Positions 25,801 through 34,781 of a stretch of DNA of 50,020 nt are shown piece by piece. The stretch is taken from assembly GCA_025454835.1 (NCBI GenBank), contig JALONQ010000019.1, forward strand, positions 1 through 50,020, given 5' to 3'. Below the pieces are notes generated by a model. It was not told the DNA's origin. It worked only from the letters and a program-made list of their open reading frames with translations, and made no database searches. The DNA is from Bacteroidota bacterium. GTDB lineage: Bacteria > Bacteroidota > Ignavibacteria > UBA10030. The position numbers and the translations under genes are program-made. How positions within the stretch are numbered: position 1 is the first letter of the stretch; each line of letters opens with the position of its first letter.

Positions 25801-28800
25801 TTCATCGCCCGGTAGTTGAAGAGATCCAACGGACGAATCGCGTAGCGCTTCACGGCCTGGCGGTTCTCGCCGTCGTTGATGCCGTTGAGCACGAGATTCA
25901 ACGACTGTTCGTTCCCATAGACCTCCTCGTCGGGCCGCGTGCGGTCGCGTTCACGCTGAACGCCCGGCGGGATCGAATAGGCCGGGTTGTCCTCGAAGTT
26001 GACGGTCGACACCTTGAATGTCGGGTCGTTCCGGCGAACCTCTTCCCACTGATTGCCGACGAGGTTCATTTCGGCGATGCGGACGAGCACGTCAGAGGTC
26101 GCGCCGCCCACCCAAAGACGAACCGATTCGATGTTCGTGAAGCTCGCCGTGCCGATCTTTCGGCGCACCTCGTTCAGCGGCAGGCGCACCTGGTACCAGC
26201 CGTTGAGGCCGCCGCCGACGACATAGTTCCGAAAGCCCGGCGAAGCCGTATCGAGCGGGATCTCATACTCAAAGTAGCCGTTCACCCGATCGACGATGTT
26301 GTTGCCGTTGAGATCCTCTGTATCGGGGAATCGTCGGCCAAGCTCGCTCCCGGCGCTGTTCTCGGTGCCGTTGGCCGGTCCGAACCTCTTGCCGACCGAC
26401 CCGGACAGGGCTTCCGCAAACCCGAGCGGCGGGCTCCCCCAGTTGTCGCCGGCCGGATCGCCGTTGTACTGAGGATACTTGGACACGAAATCGGCGTACC
26501 TGGTCCGTTCTTCCGCATCGCGCAGCCGGTCGATGCCGATGTCCTCCACCCCCGGGTTGAGAATGCCGTTGATGATGCCGCCGTCCAGCCCGTCCTCCGT
26601 GTCGAGTTCACGGTTCGGAATGATCTCCTCGCTGATATACCCAAGGTTGATCCGCAGCGTCGCGCCGGGTCCGGCCTCGTAGATGTTCACCCACATTTCG
26701 ATGAAGTTGATGTTCTCATCGAGCAGGTTCGAAGCGGTCGATCCCAACGTACGCTGGATACCGGCCCACGACCTCGTCGGTAGGGCCTGCAAGGTACCTT
26801 CCAGGTTCATCGAGTAGTTGTACATCCCGCGTTCGGTCGGCTGATAGTACAGATTCAGGACGCTCACTTGCTCCTGGCCGCGGGCCACGCTGCGTCGGTC
26901 GCCCCAGATATCCTGGACAAAGACGTCGCTCGGGAGCACGTTGAACCAAATGAGTTTCGCCTTGTGCTGGAAGCGCGTGCTATCCGGCAGAAGACCGGCC
27001 AACGTGTTCGAAATGAGCGTATCTCCGCCCGGCGGGAAGAGTGCGGGGTCAAGCCCCGGCACATAGAATGGGGGGCTGGCGTCGCGCCACGCCGTATAGG
27101 CAACCCCCAGCGGGATCGTGCGACGCGCTCCTTCGAAGTCGTCGATGTAGGCGATGCCGCTGCCGCCGTCCTGCGGGATGGAGCTCTTCCGGGTGTTCGG
27201 GTCGGGCGAGATATAGGCCGCCTCGCCCCGCACCGACACCGCCGACGGCGCGATGGTGCGCACCCCGGGGAGCCAGTTCAGCGCCTTCGTCACGAACGGG
27301 ACGTCCAGCTGCGCTTGGCCGTCGAAGCCCAAGATGGTATTGCTCGTCGGCTCTTCGCCGATGCGCACCTTGTCCGACAACGACTGCTGATTGAGATTCA
27401 TGATCGTGAACCCCAGCGACGATTTCGACCCCAGGTCGACCTCGCCCCTCGCCCCGATGAGGGACTTCGACGCCAGCTGGAACAGGTCGTTCGCCTCATA
27501 CCGGATCTGCAGGTTGCGACCCGGCACCAGCAGGGTCTGGTTCTTGATCGTCACGATCCCGGTGATGTAGTCGACGGTGTAGTCGACGTTCGCCGTGGTG
27601 CGCTGACCATCGACGATGACCTCCACACTCCCCTCCACGATATTGAAGCCAAGGCTGTAGGTCGACGCCGTGGACGGTGTGATGGTCCCGACGAACTGAT
27701 AGACCTGATTGCGCGGGTCGTTCAGGGCGCCGTTGTAGGTCGTATCGTAGATGGCGTTGAACGAGAATGAATCGGCATAGGCCTTTGCATCTGCCGGACT
27801 GAATTGGCGCGCCAGCAAGACCCGCTCGATCGTCGAACCGCGGAACGGCTCGACGAACGGGAAGATGATCTCGCCCCGCTGCTCGTCGATCGTCGTGCGC
27901 GAAATGAAATCGAAGGTCTTGTCTCTCCCTGACGTACCATCCGCCAGATAGCGGTCCAACCCGAAGAGCTCAAGAAGGTTGACGTTCTGCGGAAGCACGT
28001 CCTGCAGCCAGGGACCGGAGACGCGGTATTCGATCTTGAACTCGAACCCATCCTTCTTGATGCCACGTCCGCCCAGCGGATAGCGGTTCTTCAGCATGAG
28101 CTTCCACGCCGTGCGGAACTGCGGCTGCAGGTTCTTCGGCCGGACCAGCTTCATCACCAGCTTCTTCGCTGTGGAGGTGTCGCGCGCGCCAAAGTTGCCG
28201 AGCTGCGCGGCGATGCCGCCGAGCTGCAGCCGATACGCCACCGCAACGGCCTGGTCGGCTTGCAGCGGCTTGTTGATGCTGATGATACCCGCATTGGGAT
28301 CGAACGTGAAATCGCTCCCTTCCGTCAGCTGCGTGAATCGGCCGACCTGGACCTCTCCGGGGATGTCATCGTACTCTCTGAAGCGGGCCGCGTCGTCGGT
28401 CTGTTTCGTCCGGACCGAATCGAGACTCATGAACGCGACGACGTTCCGGTCCTTGGCGTCGAACGTGGCCTGGCTCGTGACCCACACCTCCATCTCCTGG
28501 ATCTGGAGCGATGGATCAGGCTCCGCCGGGATCTGGTTGAAGATGCGCTCGTAAACGGGGATGTAGGCGATGTCGATGAAGAAATGATCGCGGCTGTAAT
28601 CGACCACCTTCCGCTCGAAGGGAGTCGGGCGCGCGCCGCCCGAAACCGATAGCTCCTTGATCTGCCCCTTCTTCTGCGAGGCGACCGTCGTCAACCGGAG
28701 CGGTCCAAGCTGGAATCCGGCCTTGATGCCGAAGAGAGCGGCGCTCGGCGGGATGAAGGCCGACGAGGTCGGCAAGGACACGTTCCCGGCCTCGACGTAT

Positions 28801-29705
28801 TGCACCATCTCGTCTTCGTACCCGGTGTAGCGAACCTTCAGCTGGTTCTCGTACTCGAATGTGCGCTGCGTGTTCCAGTCGGCGTTGATCTTGAGCTTGT
28901 CGCCGATCTCGCCCTTGAGCGTGACCTGCACTTCCTGATTGAAGTCGGGCTCGTTTCGCGATTGGCCGAGCGGACTGGCGACGAACTGATCGCTCTTTGT
29001 GTTTCGGAAGGCCGCATGGATGTTCACAGCGCCGTTGATCTGGAGCCGGATGATGTTCGGGCCGAAGATGCTGAACAGTGGATTCTTCGGGACGGGGATC
29101 TCGATGTTCGTCACTTTCCCGAACAGCTCTCCGAGTCCTTCCTTCTTCGCGGCCTGGAAGCCCGTCGCCTCCACCATCTGGGCCCACGTGGTCCGAAGTG
29201 CGTAGTCGAGCCTCAGCCTGGTGTACTCCTCGAACGGCAGGATGACCGGCGCCCTGAGGTCCATGGCACCGAGGAGATACCGGACGGTGTAGATCCACTC
29301 CGTCGAGTCGAGTTTTGACTCAAGCCGTACCGACGCCGGGTCCCGAAGATACAGGTGATGTTCTGTCCGGTAGCGCTCCGCGGCCGACGCCACATCCTTC
29401 CGGTCGTGAAGGAACTGCTCGAGTCGGGCCGTCGAATCGACGGGCGGGGGGCCGGCCTTCTTCCGAACGGAGAGGGTATCGGCCGGCAGGTAGCTCTCTG
29501 ATCGCGTCGAGCGTCGCAGCAGGGCCCGCTTCCGGCGATTGGTTGGGCCGGCCGAGATCGACGCCCGCGAAGTGATCGAATCACGGGGCGCGACCTGCCA
29601 CACCGCGTTCGTCATCGCGACAGACGGGGTGGCGGCGTTGCCCGCATCCACCGTTGCGGCGCCAAGCAGGAAGAGCGATATGACGGAGAGCATGCGCACG
29701 GGCAT
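22851..29705 (-). CDS. sprA: T9SS outer-membrane translocon SprA/Sov
   Basis: SprA (2284 residues) is the giant 36-strand barrel through which type IX cargo crosses the outer membrane. A signal peptide (MPVRMLSVISLFLLGAATVDAG) is followed by a proline- and basic-rich region, then a very long series of beta strands. Family-like stretches include GARRTIPLGVAYTAWRDASPP, YQPTERGMYNY and NWGSPPLGFAEALSG, and the C-terminal end GLDVQISIQ. Length agrees with SprA of Flavobacterium and Sov of Porphyromonas (about 2400-2500). The ATG at 29705 is preferred over a GTG at 29711. It should export the protein encoded at 8022-9980. Confidence 0.94.
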   Translation of the reverse strand: MPVRMLSVISLFLLGAATVDAGNAATPSVAMTNAVWQVAPRDSITSRASISAGPTNRRKRALLRRSTRSESYLPADTLSVRKKAGPPPVDSTARLEQFLHDRKDVASAAERYRTEHHLYLRDPASVRLESKLDSTEWIYTVRYLLGAMDLRAPVILPFEEYTRLRLDYALRTTWAQMVEATGFQAAKKEGLGELFGKVTNIEIPVPKNPLFSIFGPNIIRLQINGAVNIHAAFRNTKSDQFVASPLGQSRNEPDFNQEVQVTLKGEIGDKLKINADWNTQRTFEYENQLKVRYTGYEDEMVQYVEAGNVSLPTSSAFIPPSAALFGIKAGFQLGPLRLTTVASQKKGQIKELSVSGGARPTPFERKVVDYSRDHFFIDIAYIPVYERIFNQIPAEPDPSLQIQEMEVWVTSQATFDAKDRNVVAFMSLDSVRTKQTDDAARFREYDDIPGEVQVGRFTQLTEGSDFTFDPNAGIISINKPLQADQAVAVAYRLQLGGIAAQLGNFGARDTSTAKKLVMKLVRPKNLQPQFRTAWKLMLKNRYPLGGRGIKKDGFEFKIEYRVSGPWLQDVLPQNVNLLELFGLDRYLADGTSGRDKTFDFISRTTIDEQRGEIIFPFVEPFRGSTIERVLLARQFSPADAKAYADSFSFNAIYDTTYNGALNDPRNQVYQFVGTITPSTASTYSLGFNIVEGSVEVIVDGQRTTANVDYTVDYITGIVTIKNQTLLVPGRNLQIRYEANDLFQLASKSLIGARGEVDLGSKSSLGFTIMNLNQQSLSDKVRIGEEPTSNTILGFDGQAQLDVPFVTKALNWLPGVRTIAPSAVSVRGEAAYISPDPNTRKSSIPQDGGSGIAYIDDFEGARRTIPLGVAYTAWRDASPPFYVPGLDPALFPPGGDTLISNTLAGLLPDSTRFQHKAKLIWFNVLPSDVFVQDIWGDRRSVARGQEQVSVLNLYYQPTERGMYNYSMNLEGTLQALPTRSWAGIQRTLGSTASNLLDENINFIEMWVNIYEAGPGATLRINLGYISEEIIPNRELDTEDGLDGGIINGILNPGVEDIGIDRLRDAEERTRYADFVSKYPQYNGDPAGDNWGSPPLGFAEALSGSVGKRFGPANGTENSAGSELGRRFPDTEDLNGNNIVDRVNGYFEYEIPLDTASPGFRNYVVGGGLNGWYQVRLPLNEVRRKIGTASFTNIESVRLWVGGATSDVLVRIAEMNLVGNQWEEVRRNDPTFKVSTVNFEDNPAYSIPPGVQRERDRTRPDEEVYGNEQSLNLVLNGINDGENRQAVKRYAIRPLDLFNYRAMKMFIHGEERLGQTFRYIDSTNYDAEVFIRFGTDSLSYYEYRAPIRPGWDPLNDVTIRFADLSAIKLVRDSAGAPTARVPVPDGPPGATYQIRGEPTLNRVTTIFIGVENPAGVGAAQLHGEVWVNELRLTDVDDTPGWAYRMETSIKLADIASVQFSMQRRDPFFHGIEERFGTRLDRSDWNLSANIGLEKFLPESWQGTQLSVSYSHVESMSRPRYLPGTDVLVDEAADRIDTDTSTTRKKLAPTGKELLVQSQDLAVTETYAVPAVRLAIPVRSWLVTETVNRMTFGFSYTASVRRSPTVRTSSAWSWNARFGYSLPLSPDAFVVPFSSFGETFLLSVWKQTKVYYAPRQISVTAALTRAQNRNQARNQTQENPVNRTFGAQRSIQLNWPLIEGGLLSPQIDYQADISSNMSHLELDRFGQQRSLADILQDALFGEKPLSFGFDTQYGQTMSFTTRPVLPSVLMLNRIFVPSLRYSSRYDWNRNLQAGDLGRTAGWNASLTMGLDINLQMIGDQIWGPETAMPAPAPTDTVPRGRNPLAALGAVSRLLLKTAIFDFERLSMTFTQVNTSQNNGVLGRPGFANLFARVPFVQSSLTENGPSLLYQLGLSSDPHGDVIFGTTGSFPFVRGRTVRGPRAPIGNLTDVFSQSNKIALRTSRRLWEGATLDLNWNVSWSFNRNETVRTDSLGIPTVQARTVSGDVDRTFFTLPPVLIFKLFKTGVVDVNTRFERLRVDRGDTRPDEVKISQAFEEGMEALPVLAQILGSFAPRANWSFRWDGLEKFVLFKSWASKVNVDHVYQSNFRRRWRLSPDGQEVADGQTIMYAFAPLAGVNINFKEVLKGNLSAQFRYGTTTSFDLTPSVLSISESSTEDISVSASYSRQGFEFPLFGLSLSNDLMTTLSYTYSRNGRKLYNLKENFKPEGQPLDGSNRTTIEPRIRYILSARVTASLYYRYSKVAPDAGGSKITGNTINEGGLDVQISIQ

Positions 29706-29946
29706 CAACACGTCGGCTCCGAAGGGAACTCGACCGTACCTCGGGGTCGACCCCAGATCATGACCGGGAGACTGTCAGCAATACCGTCCGGACGACGAGA
29801 ACGACCGTAGCAAACGCCCTAGGCGACTCCGGGGTCGTTCAGTGAGAGACGCCGGTCCGAGAACAACGCCGGCATCGGATGGAAGGTGGAGGAACGTGGT
29901 TGCATGATGATTGGCGCCATCATGGTAGCGAGATTTCGAGACAGGT
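29706..29946. other. Intergenic region upstream of sprA
   Basis: No gene was found in these 241 bp. A perfect 12-bp palindrome, GGGGTCGACCCC, lies at 29743-29754, about 40 bp before the sprA start, and could be an operator or part of a leader hairpin. No pair of -33 and -7 boxes with proper spacing was found. TATTGCTG on the minus strand is preceded by TTTG, but 27 bp away. Confidence 0.4.
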
Positions 29947-30603
29947 TCAAGGCGACAGGCGGCCGACATTCCAGCCGTCCGCTGCCCTCTGGTACAGGAT
30001 GCGGTCGTGGAGGCGGTTCTCACGCCCCTGCCAAAATTCGATCCGCTCCGGAATGACCCGATACCCTCCCCAATGGTCCGGAAGCGGGATCTCCCCGTCA
30101 CCGAAGCGGCGTGTGGCCTCTTCCATGGCCCGCTCCAGCGATTCGCGGGAGGGAATGATGCTGCTTTGTTGTGAGACCCATGCGCCGATGCGGCTCTCGC
30201 GCGGACGAGACGCAAAGTAAGCGGCACTCTCGGATCGGGTCAGCTCTTCGACGCGTCCCTCGATGCGCACCTGCCGTTCGAGAAGCGGCCAGAAGAAGAC
30301 GAGCGCAGCATGGGGATTCGCGCTCAGTTCGTCTCCCTTGCGGCTCGAGGTGTTCGTGAAAAGCTGGAAACCTTGCGCGTCCGCTCGCTTGAGAAGGACG
30401 ACGCGCGCCGAAGGGCGGCCGTCCGTCGTCGATGTGGCCAGGATCATTGCGTTCGGTTCCGCCTCGCCGGCCGCCGTGGCTTCATCGAACCACCGTTCGA
30501 ATTGCCGCAGCGGGTCGGGCTCAGCATCGAGTTCGCTCAATCGATGGAGGCGGTACTCCTTCCGGAGGGCGGCCAGGTCGTTGCGCGGATCAGGATTCGT
30601 CAT
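29947..30603 (-). CDS. pdxH: Pyridoxine/pyridoxamine 5'-phosphate oxidase
   Basis: PdxH (218 residues) uses FMN and oxygen to make pyridoxal 5'-phosphate. Landmarks are ARVVLLKRADAQGFQLFTN (FMN-binding), SRKGDELSANPHAALVFFW, QVRIEGRVEELT, the SRESRIGAWVSQQS-like PLP/FMN segment and the C-terminal WGGYRVIPERIEFWQGRENRLHDR, ending in a typical RLSP. Its ATG lies 14 bases inside the end of the upstream kinase gene, so the two are probably cotranscribed. No functional link between them is apparent. Confidence 0.96.
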   Translation of the reverse strand: MTNPDPRNDLAALRKEYRLHRLSELDAEPDPLRQFERWFDEATAAGEAEPNAMILATSTTDGRPSARVVLLKRADAQGFQLFTNTSSRKGDELSANPHAALVFFWPLLERQVRIEGRVEELTRSESAAYFASRPRESRIGAWVSQQSSIIPSRESLERAMEEATRRFGDGEIPLPDHWGGYRVIPERIEFWQGRENRLHDRILYQRAADGWNVGRLSP

Positions 30604-33235
30604 GCTCAGGTTCGTCGATGACCTCGCGGATCCGCTTGAGGATCTCGTCGGGGATGTACGGTTTCTGGATGAAGTCTTTCGCGCCGGCGGCGAGCAGATC
30701 CGACCGGAGATGCACGTCGAGATAGCCGCTGGCCAGGATCGATCGCACGCGCGGATTCAGCTCGCGCATCCGCTGAAAGACCTCCCAGCCGCCAACCTTC
30801 GGGAGGCCCATGTCGCTCAGCACGACCGCAATGTCCCGATGCCGCTCTCGATAGATCCGGAGCGCCTCATCGCCGTCGGCCGCCGTCAGCACCCGATAGC
30901 CGTTCGTGGACAGCAGGATCTCCAGCAGGTCGAGCAACATCGGCTCGTCTTCGATGACGAGGATCGTTTCGGTGCCCCTCGACGGGGTCGACGGCGGCTG
31001 CTCTGGCGCCGCCATCCAGGAATGCGTGGTGGCCGGCAGAAACAGATGGAACTCCGTGCCGCGCGGTTCGTGTGACATGACATCGACGAACCCATGATGG
31101 CTGTGCACGACGCCGTAGACCACAGCAAGGCCGAGACCTGAACCCTTCCCCACGCCCTTGGTGGTGAAGAACGGCTCGAAGATGCGGAGCCGGTTGTCGT
31201 CGCTGATCCCCTCCCCTTCATCGGCCACGCAGATCTGGACGTATCGATCAGCCTCGGCCAAGGGGTAGGCTTCGCGCACAGCTTCGCCCCGAACAACCCG
31301 CGTCCGGACAACGATACCGCCGCCGTTGGGCATTGCATCGCGGGCATTCTTGACGAGGTTCAGCAGCGCCTGATGGAATTGCGTCACGTCACCCTCGACC
31401 GCCGGAAGATCGGACTGGAGATCGAACTCCACGCGTACGTTCTCGGGAAGCATCACCTCAGCCAGTTGGACAACCTCGCGCACCGTTCGGTTGATGTCGA
31501 CGGGTGCGACGGCACGCTCGTTCTCTCGCGCAAAGGTCATCAGCTGGCGGACGATCCCGGCACCTCGGGCGACGGCGGTCTCGACCGGCTCGAGGTACCG
31601 TTCCAGGTCCTGCGTCGACTCCTTCCGGAGCATCGCCGCATAGCCGCCGATGATGGCCAGCAGATTGTTGAAGTCGTGGGCAATGCCCGAAGCGAGCGTG
31701 CCCAGCGTTTCCATCTTCTGCGATTCGCGCAGCTGGGCTTCAAGATTCTTGCGTTCGGTGATGTCGTACAAGACCCCCTGGATCTGCTCGAGCTCGCCGG
31801 CCGCGTCGAAGGTCGCGCGCACGTTCTCGATCACCCGCACGAGCTTTCCATCCTTGCGGCGAAGGTCGAGTTCGACCGCCTCCAACCGTCCTTTCGACCG
31901 GAGCTGTTGGACGAAGGAGTCACGCGCCGTCACCGAAGGATAGTAGCGGCGCGCATTGACGCCCAGGATCTCTTCCACGCTGTCGTAACCGAGCACACGA
32001 GCGAACGCCGCATTGCACGCCAGCATGGTGCCGTCGGGCCGCGAAATGAAATGGCCGGCCAGGTCATCATCAAAGAACTCACGGTAGCGTTCCTCGCTCG
32101 ACCGGAGCGCCTCTTGTACCCTCTTCCACTCTGTAATGTCCTTCAGCGTCCCCTCATAGTACAGGACCTCGCCGGAGCTGCGCCGAACGGAGCGCGTGTT
32201 CTCGAGACAGATGATCTCCCGGCCGTCCTTGCGCTTCAGCCGCAGTTCCTGATTCTGCTTCTGCCCGGTGTTGGGGAGGCCCTGCAGGAGCCGTTCCCGG
32301 TCGGAGGGCTGCACGTAGAGATCGCGTGCAATGTTCACCCGCAACAGATCCTCCTCGGAATCATACCCGAGCATCCGGACCATGGCCGAGTTCGCCATCA
32401 GCAGCCGGCCGTCCGGTGTGCTTTGGTAGACGCCGTCGAACACATTCTCGACAAACGATCGGAACTTGTTCTCGGATGCCCTCAAAGCCTTCTCGGCCTT
32501 CCGATGCTCCGTCACGTCGCGCAGCAACACGTGGACCGTCTCCACGCCTTTCCAGCGGACCGGAACGGCCACGGCCTCCACGTCGACCGCAGTCCCGTCG
32601 CGGCGTAGGATGCGCTCTGCGAGCAGAGGCGATGAGCCACCTCCATCACGCATCGTGACGATGGACCGCCACAGCGCTGATTCGCGTCCTTCGGCGAGCA
32701 CGGCGTCGACCCCTGTGCCCTCCAACTCCCGTCGGCCCGACGCGCCGAACAAACGTATCGCCGCATCGTTCACGATCGAGAGTTGGCCGTTCGAGACGAC
32801 GACGGCGGCCTCGGGCGATCGCTCCACGATGCGCCGGAACCGGTCTTCGCTTTCGTTCAGCTCCAGTTCGAGCGGCCGCCGGTCGGAGACATTCCGACCG
32901 ACGAGACAGACGCGTCCGTCGCGGAACGAGCTGCGGAATTCGAGTCGAACCCGGGGGCCGACCTCGGGAACGATATCGACGGTCACCGTCTGATCATGCT
33001 GTCCGCCCCGCACGGCGTCGATCACCGTCGCCATCGTTCCGCGATCTTCCGGGGCCACGAACTCAAGGAACGCAGTGCCGCGGGCGCCGGTCGCGGTCCG
33101 ACCCACAGTCTCGACGAAGGCCCGGTTGGCTGCGGCCACCTGGCCGGTCGCGTCGACGATGCAGATCGCATCGGGGGCGAGGTCGAAGAACTGCAGGATG
33201 AGGTCGATGGTGGTATGGGCGGCAGATCGGGCCAT
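30590..33235 (-). CDS. Four-PAS hybrid sensor histidine kinase with receiver
   Basis: This 881-residue protein has no membrane segments, so it senses a cytoplasmic signal. Four PAS domains lie at about 8-120, 128-248, 254-374 and 380-498. The HisKA box [12 protein letters not shown] carries H520. The ATPase domain shows [18 protein letters not shown] and the G2 box [15 protein letters not shown]. The C-terminal receiver (757-870) has D808 and K858. The ATG at 33235 starts the first PAS cleanly; a longer open frame would run 495 bp upstream, antisense to lptF. Ligand and output partner are unknown. Confidence 0.93.
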   Translation of the reverse strand: MARSAAHTTIDLILQFFDLAPDAICIVDATGQVAAANRAFVETVGRTATGARGTAFLEFVAPEDRGTMATVIDAVRGGQHDQTVTVDIVPEVGPRVRLEFRSSFRDGRVCLVGRNVSDRRPLELELNESEDRFRRIVERSPEAAVVVSNGQLSIVNDAAIRLFGASGRRELEGTGVDAVLAEGRESALWRSIVTMRDGGGSSPLLAERILRRDGTAVDVEAVAVPVRWKGVETVHVLLRDVTEHRKAEKALRASENKFRSFVENVFDGVYQSTPDGRLLMANSAMVRMLGYDSEEDLLRVNIARDLYVQPSDRERLLQGLPNTGQKQNQELRLKRKDGREIICLENTRSVRRSSGEVLYYEGTLKDITEWKRVQEALRSSEERYREFFDDDLAGHFISRPDGTMLACNAAFARVLGYDSVEEILGVNARRYYPSVTARDSFVQQLRSKGRLEAVELDLRRKDGKLVRVIENVRATFDAAGELEQIQGVLYDITERKNLEAQLRESQKMETLGTLASGIAHDFNNLLAIIGGYAAMLRKESTQDLERYLEPVETAVARGAGIVRQLMTFARENERAVAPVDINRTVREVVQLAEVMLPENVRVEFDLQSDLPAVEGDVTQFHQALLNLVKNARDAMPNGGGIVVRTRVVRGEAVREAYPLAEADRYVQICVADEGEGISDDNRLRIFEPFFTTKGVGKGSGLGLAVVYGVVHSHHGFVDVMSHEPRGTEFHLFLPATTHSWMAAPEQPPSTPSRGTETILVIEDEPMLLDLLEILLSTNGYRVLTAADGDEALRIYRERHRDIAVVLSDMGLPKVGGWEVFQRMRELNPRVRSILASGYLDVHLRSDLLAAGAKDFIQKPYIPDEILKRIREVIDEPEHDES

Positions 33236-33260
33236 GAGCGACGTCGGATCGAAGCGAATG

Positions 33261-33292
33261 ATAATATACACGCGGGAGGCGGGACATTCAAA
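33261..33292 (-). promoter_or_regulatory. Promoter of the hybrid kinase gene
   Basis: On the minus strand TTTG (33289-33292) is followed after 20 bp by TATATTAT (33261-33268). Both boxes match the Bacteroidetes form. The start codon lies 25 bases further on. It lies back-to-back with the lptF promoter in a 117-bp divergent intergenic region. Confidence 0.5.
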
Positions 33293-33313
33293 CGGAGGTG
33301 CTGGTCCGCGCCT

Positions 33314-33346
33314 TCTGGCATCGACGCCGATACATCGGTATATTGA
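33314..33346 (+). promoter_or_regulatory. Possible lptF promoter
   Basis: TCTG (33314-33317) is followed after 21 bp by TATATTGA (33339-33346), 6 bases before the lptF ATG. The -33 box is weaker and the spacing long. If real, the mRNA would be nearly leaderless, and no Shine-Dalgarno sequence is seen before the ATG. Confidence 0.3.
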
Positions 33347-33352
33347 AGCGCG

Positions 33353-34678
33353 ATGATCATCTGGCGACATATCCTGGCGCGGCACGTGGCGCCGTTCGTG
33401 TTCGCCGCTTTCGTGCTGATGTTCATCTTTCTGCTGCAATTCCTCGTCAAGTCGTTGGACCAGCTGGCCGGCAAGGGCCTTGCCCCGACCGTCATCGCCG
33501 AGCTGATCGCCCTCAGCCTGGCGTGGATGGTCGTCCTCGCCATTCCAATGGCCGTGCTCGTTGCCACGCTCATGGCCTTCGGTCAACTCGCCTCGACGAA
33601 CCAGATCACGGCCTTGCGAGCAAGCGGCGTCAGTCTCTACCGGATGATCGCCCCCGTCCTGATCGCCAGCGGGATCGTCTGCTACCTCTTGGTCCTCTTC
33701 AACAACCACGTCCTCCCCGATGCGAATCATCGAACGAAGATCCTTCTCAACGATATCTCCCGGAAGAAGCCCACGATCAGCATCATGCCCGGCATGTTCT
33801 CACAGCTGATGCCCGGCTATACGATCCTCGTCCGGAGGACCTTCGAACAGTCGAATGACCTCGAAGGCGTCACGATCTTCGACTACTCGACGCCGGGCGT
33901 GCTGACGACCCTCACGGGCGAACGCGGAACGATCTCCTTCTCGTCGGACTACCGGAAGCTGATCATGGACCTTTCTGACGGCGAGATCCACGAGCAGGGA
34001 AATCGCGACGGGAAGCAGTACCGGCGTATCCGGTTCGCGACGCATCGTATCGCCATGGATGCGGAGGGATTCGATTTTCAGCGATCGAATGAAGGGACGT
34101 TTGACCGCGGCGACCGTGAGCTGAGCGCCCAGTCGATGCGACGCATCGTTGACAGTCTCACGACCGCACACGGGGCGGCCATCGTACGGCTTCGCGAGGC
34201 ACTGGCCAAACACGCGAACGAACCCATCGATCCGTCGATGCCGCCGATCATCGCCGGCGCCGCCGACCGGGCGGCGATGCTGCGGGCGGCGTTGCAGTCC
34301 GAACAAAGCTACGTGACGTACGTGCAGAACGAAATGAACAAGTTCGAGGTCGAGATCTACAAGAAGTATGCGATCCCGTTCGCCTGCGTCGTCTTTGTGC
34401 TTATCGGCGCACCGCTTGGCATCATGGCGCGACGCGGCACATTTGGCGCCGGAGCCAGCCTGAGTCTCGGATTCTTCCTGCTCTACTGGACCGCCCTGAT
34501 CCAGGGTGAGCGACTGGCCGACCGGGGCCTGCTGGATCCGCTTGTCGCCATGTGGATCGCCAACGTCGTTATCGGGACCTTGGGGGTCTACCTCACGATC
34601 CGGACGGCGCGGGAGAGTCTGTCACTCGACCTCTCATGGCTGCAGCGGCTCGTGCCGAAAAATTGGAGGTCGGAGTGA
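33353..34678 (+). CDS. lptF: LPS export permease, LptF/LptG family (first copy)
   Basis: This 441-residue YjgP/YjgQ-family permease pairs with a second one and the LptB ATPase to pull lipopolysaccharide out of the inner membrane. Three helices stand at the N-terminus (about 13-33, 53-75, 98-118), a periplasmic jellyroll region lies in between, and three helices follow after about residue 340 (IPFACVVFVLIGAPLGIMARRG is a family signature). It is longer than the usual 360 residues because of a helical insert near 265-335. Which of LptF and LptG it represents cannot be decided from sequence alone. Confidence 0.88.
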   Translation: MIIWRHILARHVAPFVFAAFVLMFIFLLQFLVKSLDQLAGKGLAPTVIAELIALSLAWMVVLAIPMAVLVATLMAFGQLASTNQITALRASGVSLYRMIAPVLIASGIVCYLLVLFNNHVLPDANHRTKILLNDISRKKPTISIMPGMFSQLMPGYTILVRRTFEQSNDLEGVTIFDYSTPGVLTTLTGERGTISFSSDYRKLIMDLSDGEIHEQGNRDGKQYRRIRFATHRIAMDAEGFDFQRSNEGTFDRGDRELSAQSMRRIVDSLTTAHGAAIVRLREALAKHANEPIDPSMPPIIAGAADRAAMLRAALQSEQSYVTYVQNEMNKFEVEIYKKYAIPFACVVFVLIGAPLGIMARRGTFGAGASLSLGFFLLYWTALIQGERLADRGLLDPLVAMWIANVVIGTLGVYLTIRTARESLSLDLSWLQRLVPKNWRSE

Positions 34679-34685
34679 GAAGGAT

Positions 34686-34764
34686 CCACCGCGAAGACGC
34701 AGAGACGCAAAGGAGCATACGTACCAGTTCCAAGATGGTTCTGGCGCCTTCGCGCCTCTGCGGT
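34686..34764. repeat. Imperfect inverted repeat between lptF and lptG
   Basis: The left arm CCACCGCGAAGACGCAGAG and the right arm CTTCGCGCCTCTGCGG are imperfect complements about 30 bp apart. They fill most of the 103-bp gap between two genes that usually lie together. The wording matches a dispersed CCGCGAAG/CTTCGCGG intergenic repeat seen in many environmental bacteria (from memory). It is probably a passive non-coding insertion, but it could reduce readthrough into lptG. Confidence 0.55.
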
Positions 34765-34781
34765 AACATCTTCTCCTGGGC

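Noticed and set aside
25038-26783. 581-codon plus-strand frame antisense to sprA
   Set aside because: Long Arg/His/Asp-rich antisense frames are common in GC-rich DNA. No domain is recognisable and the sense strand encodes SprA.
29733-29820. TTTG and TATTGCTG boxes upstream of sprA as a promoter
   Set aside because: The spacing is 27 bp, too long for this promoter type.
33236-33730. 495-bp upstream extension of the hybrid kinase frame
   Set aside because: It is antisense to the start of lptF, has biased composition, and ignores the good promoter at 33261-33292 and the clean PAS start.
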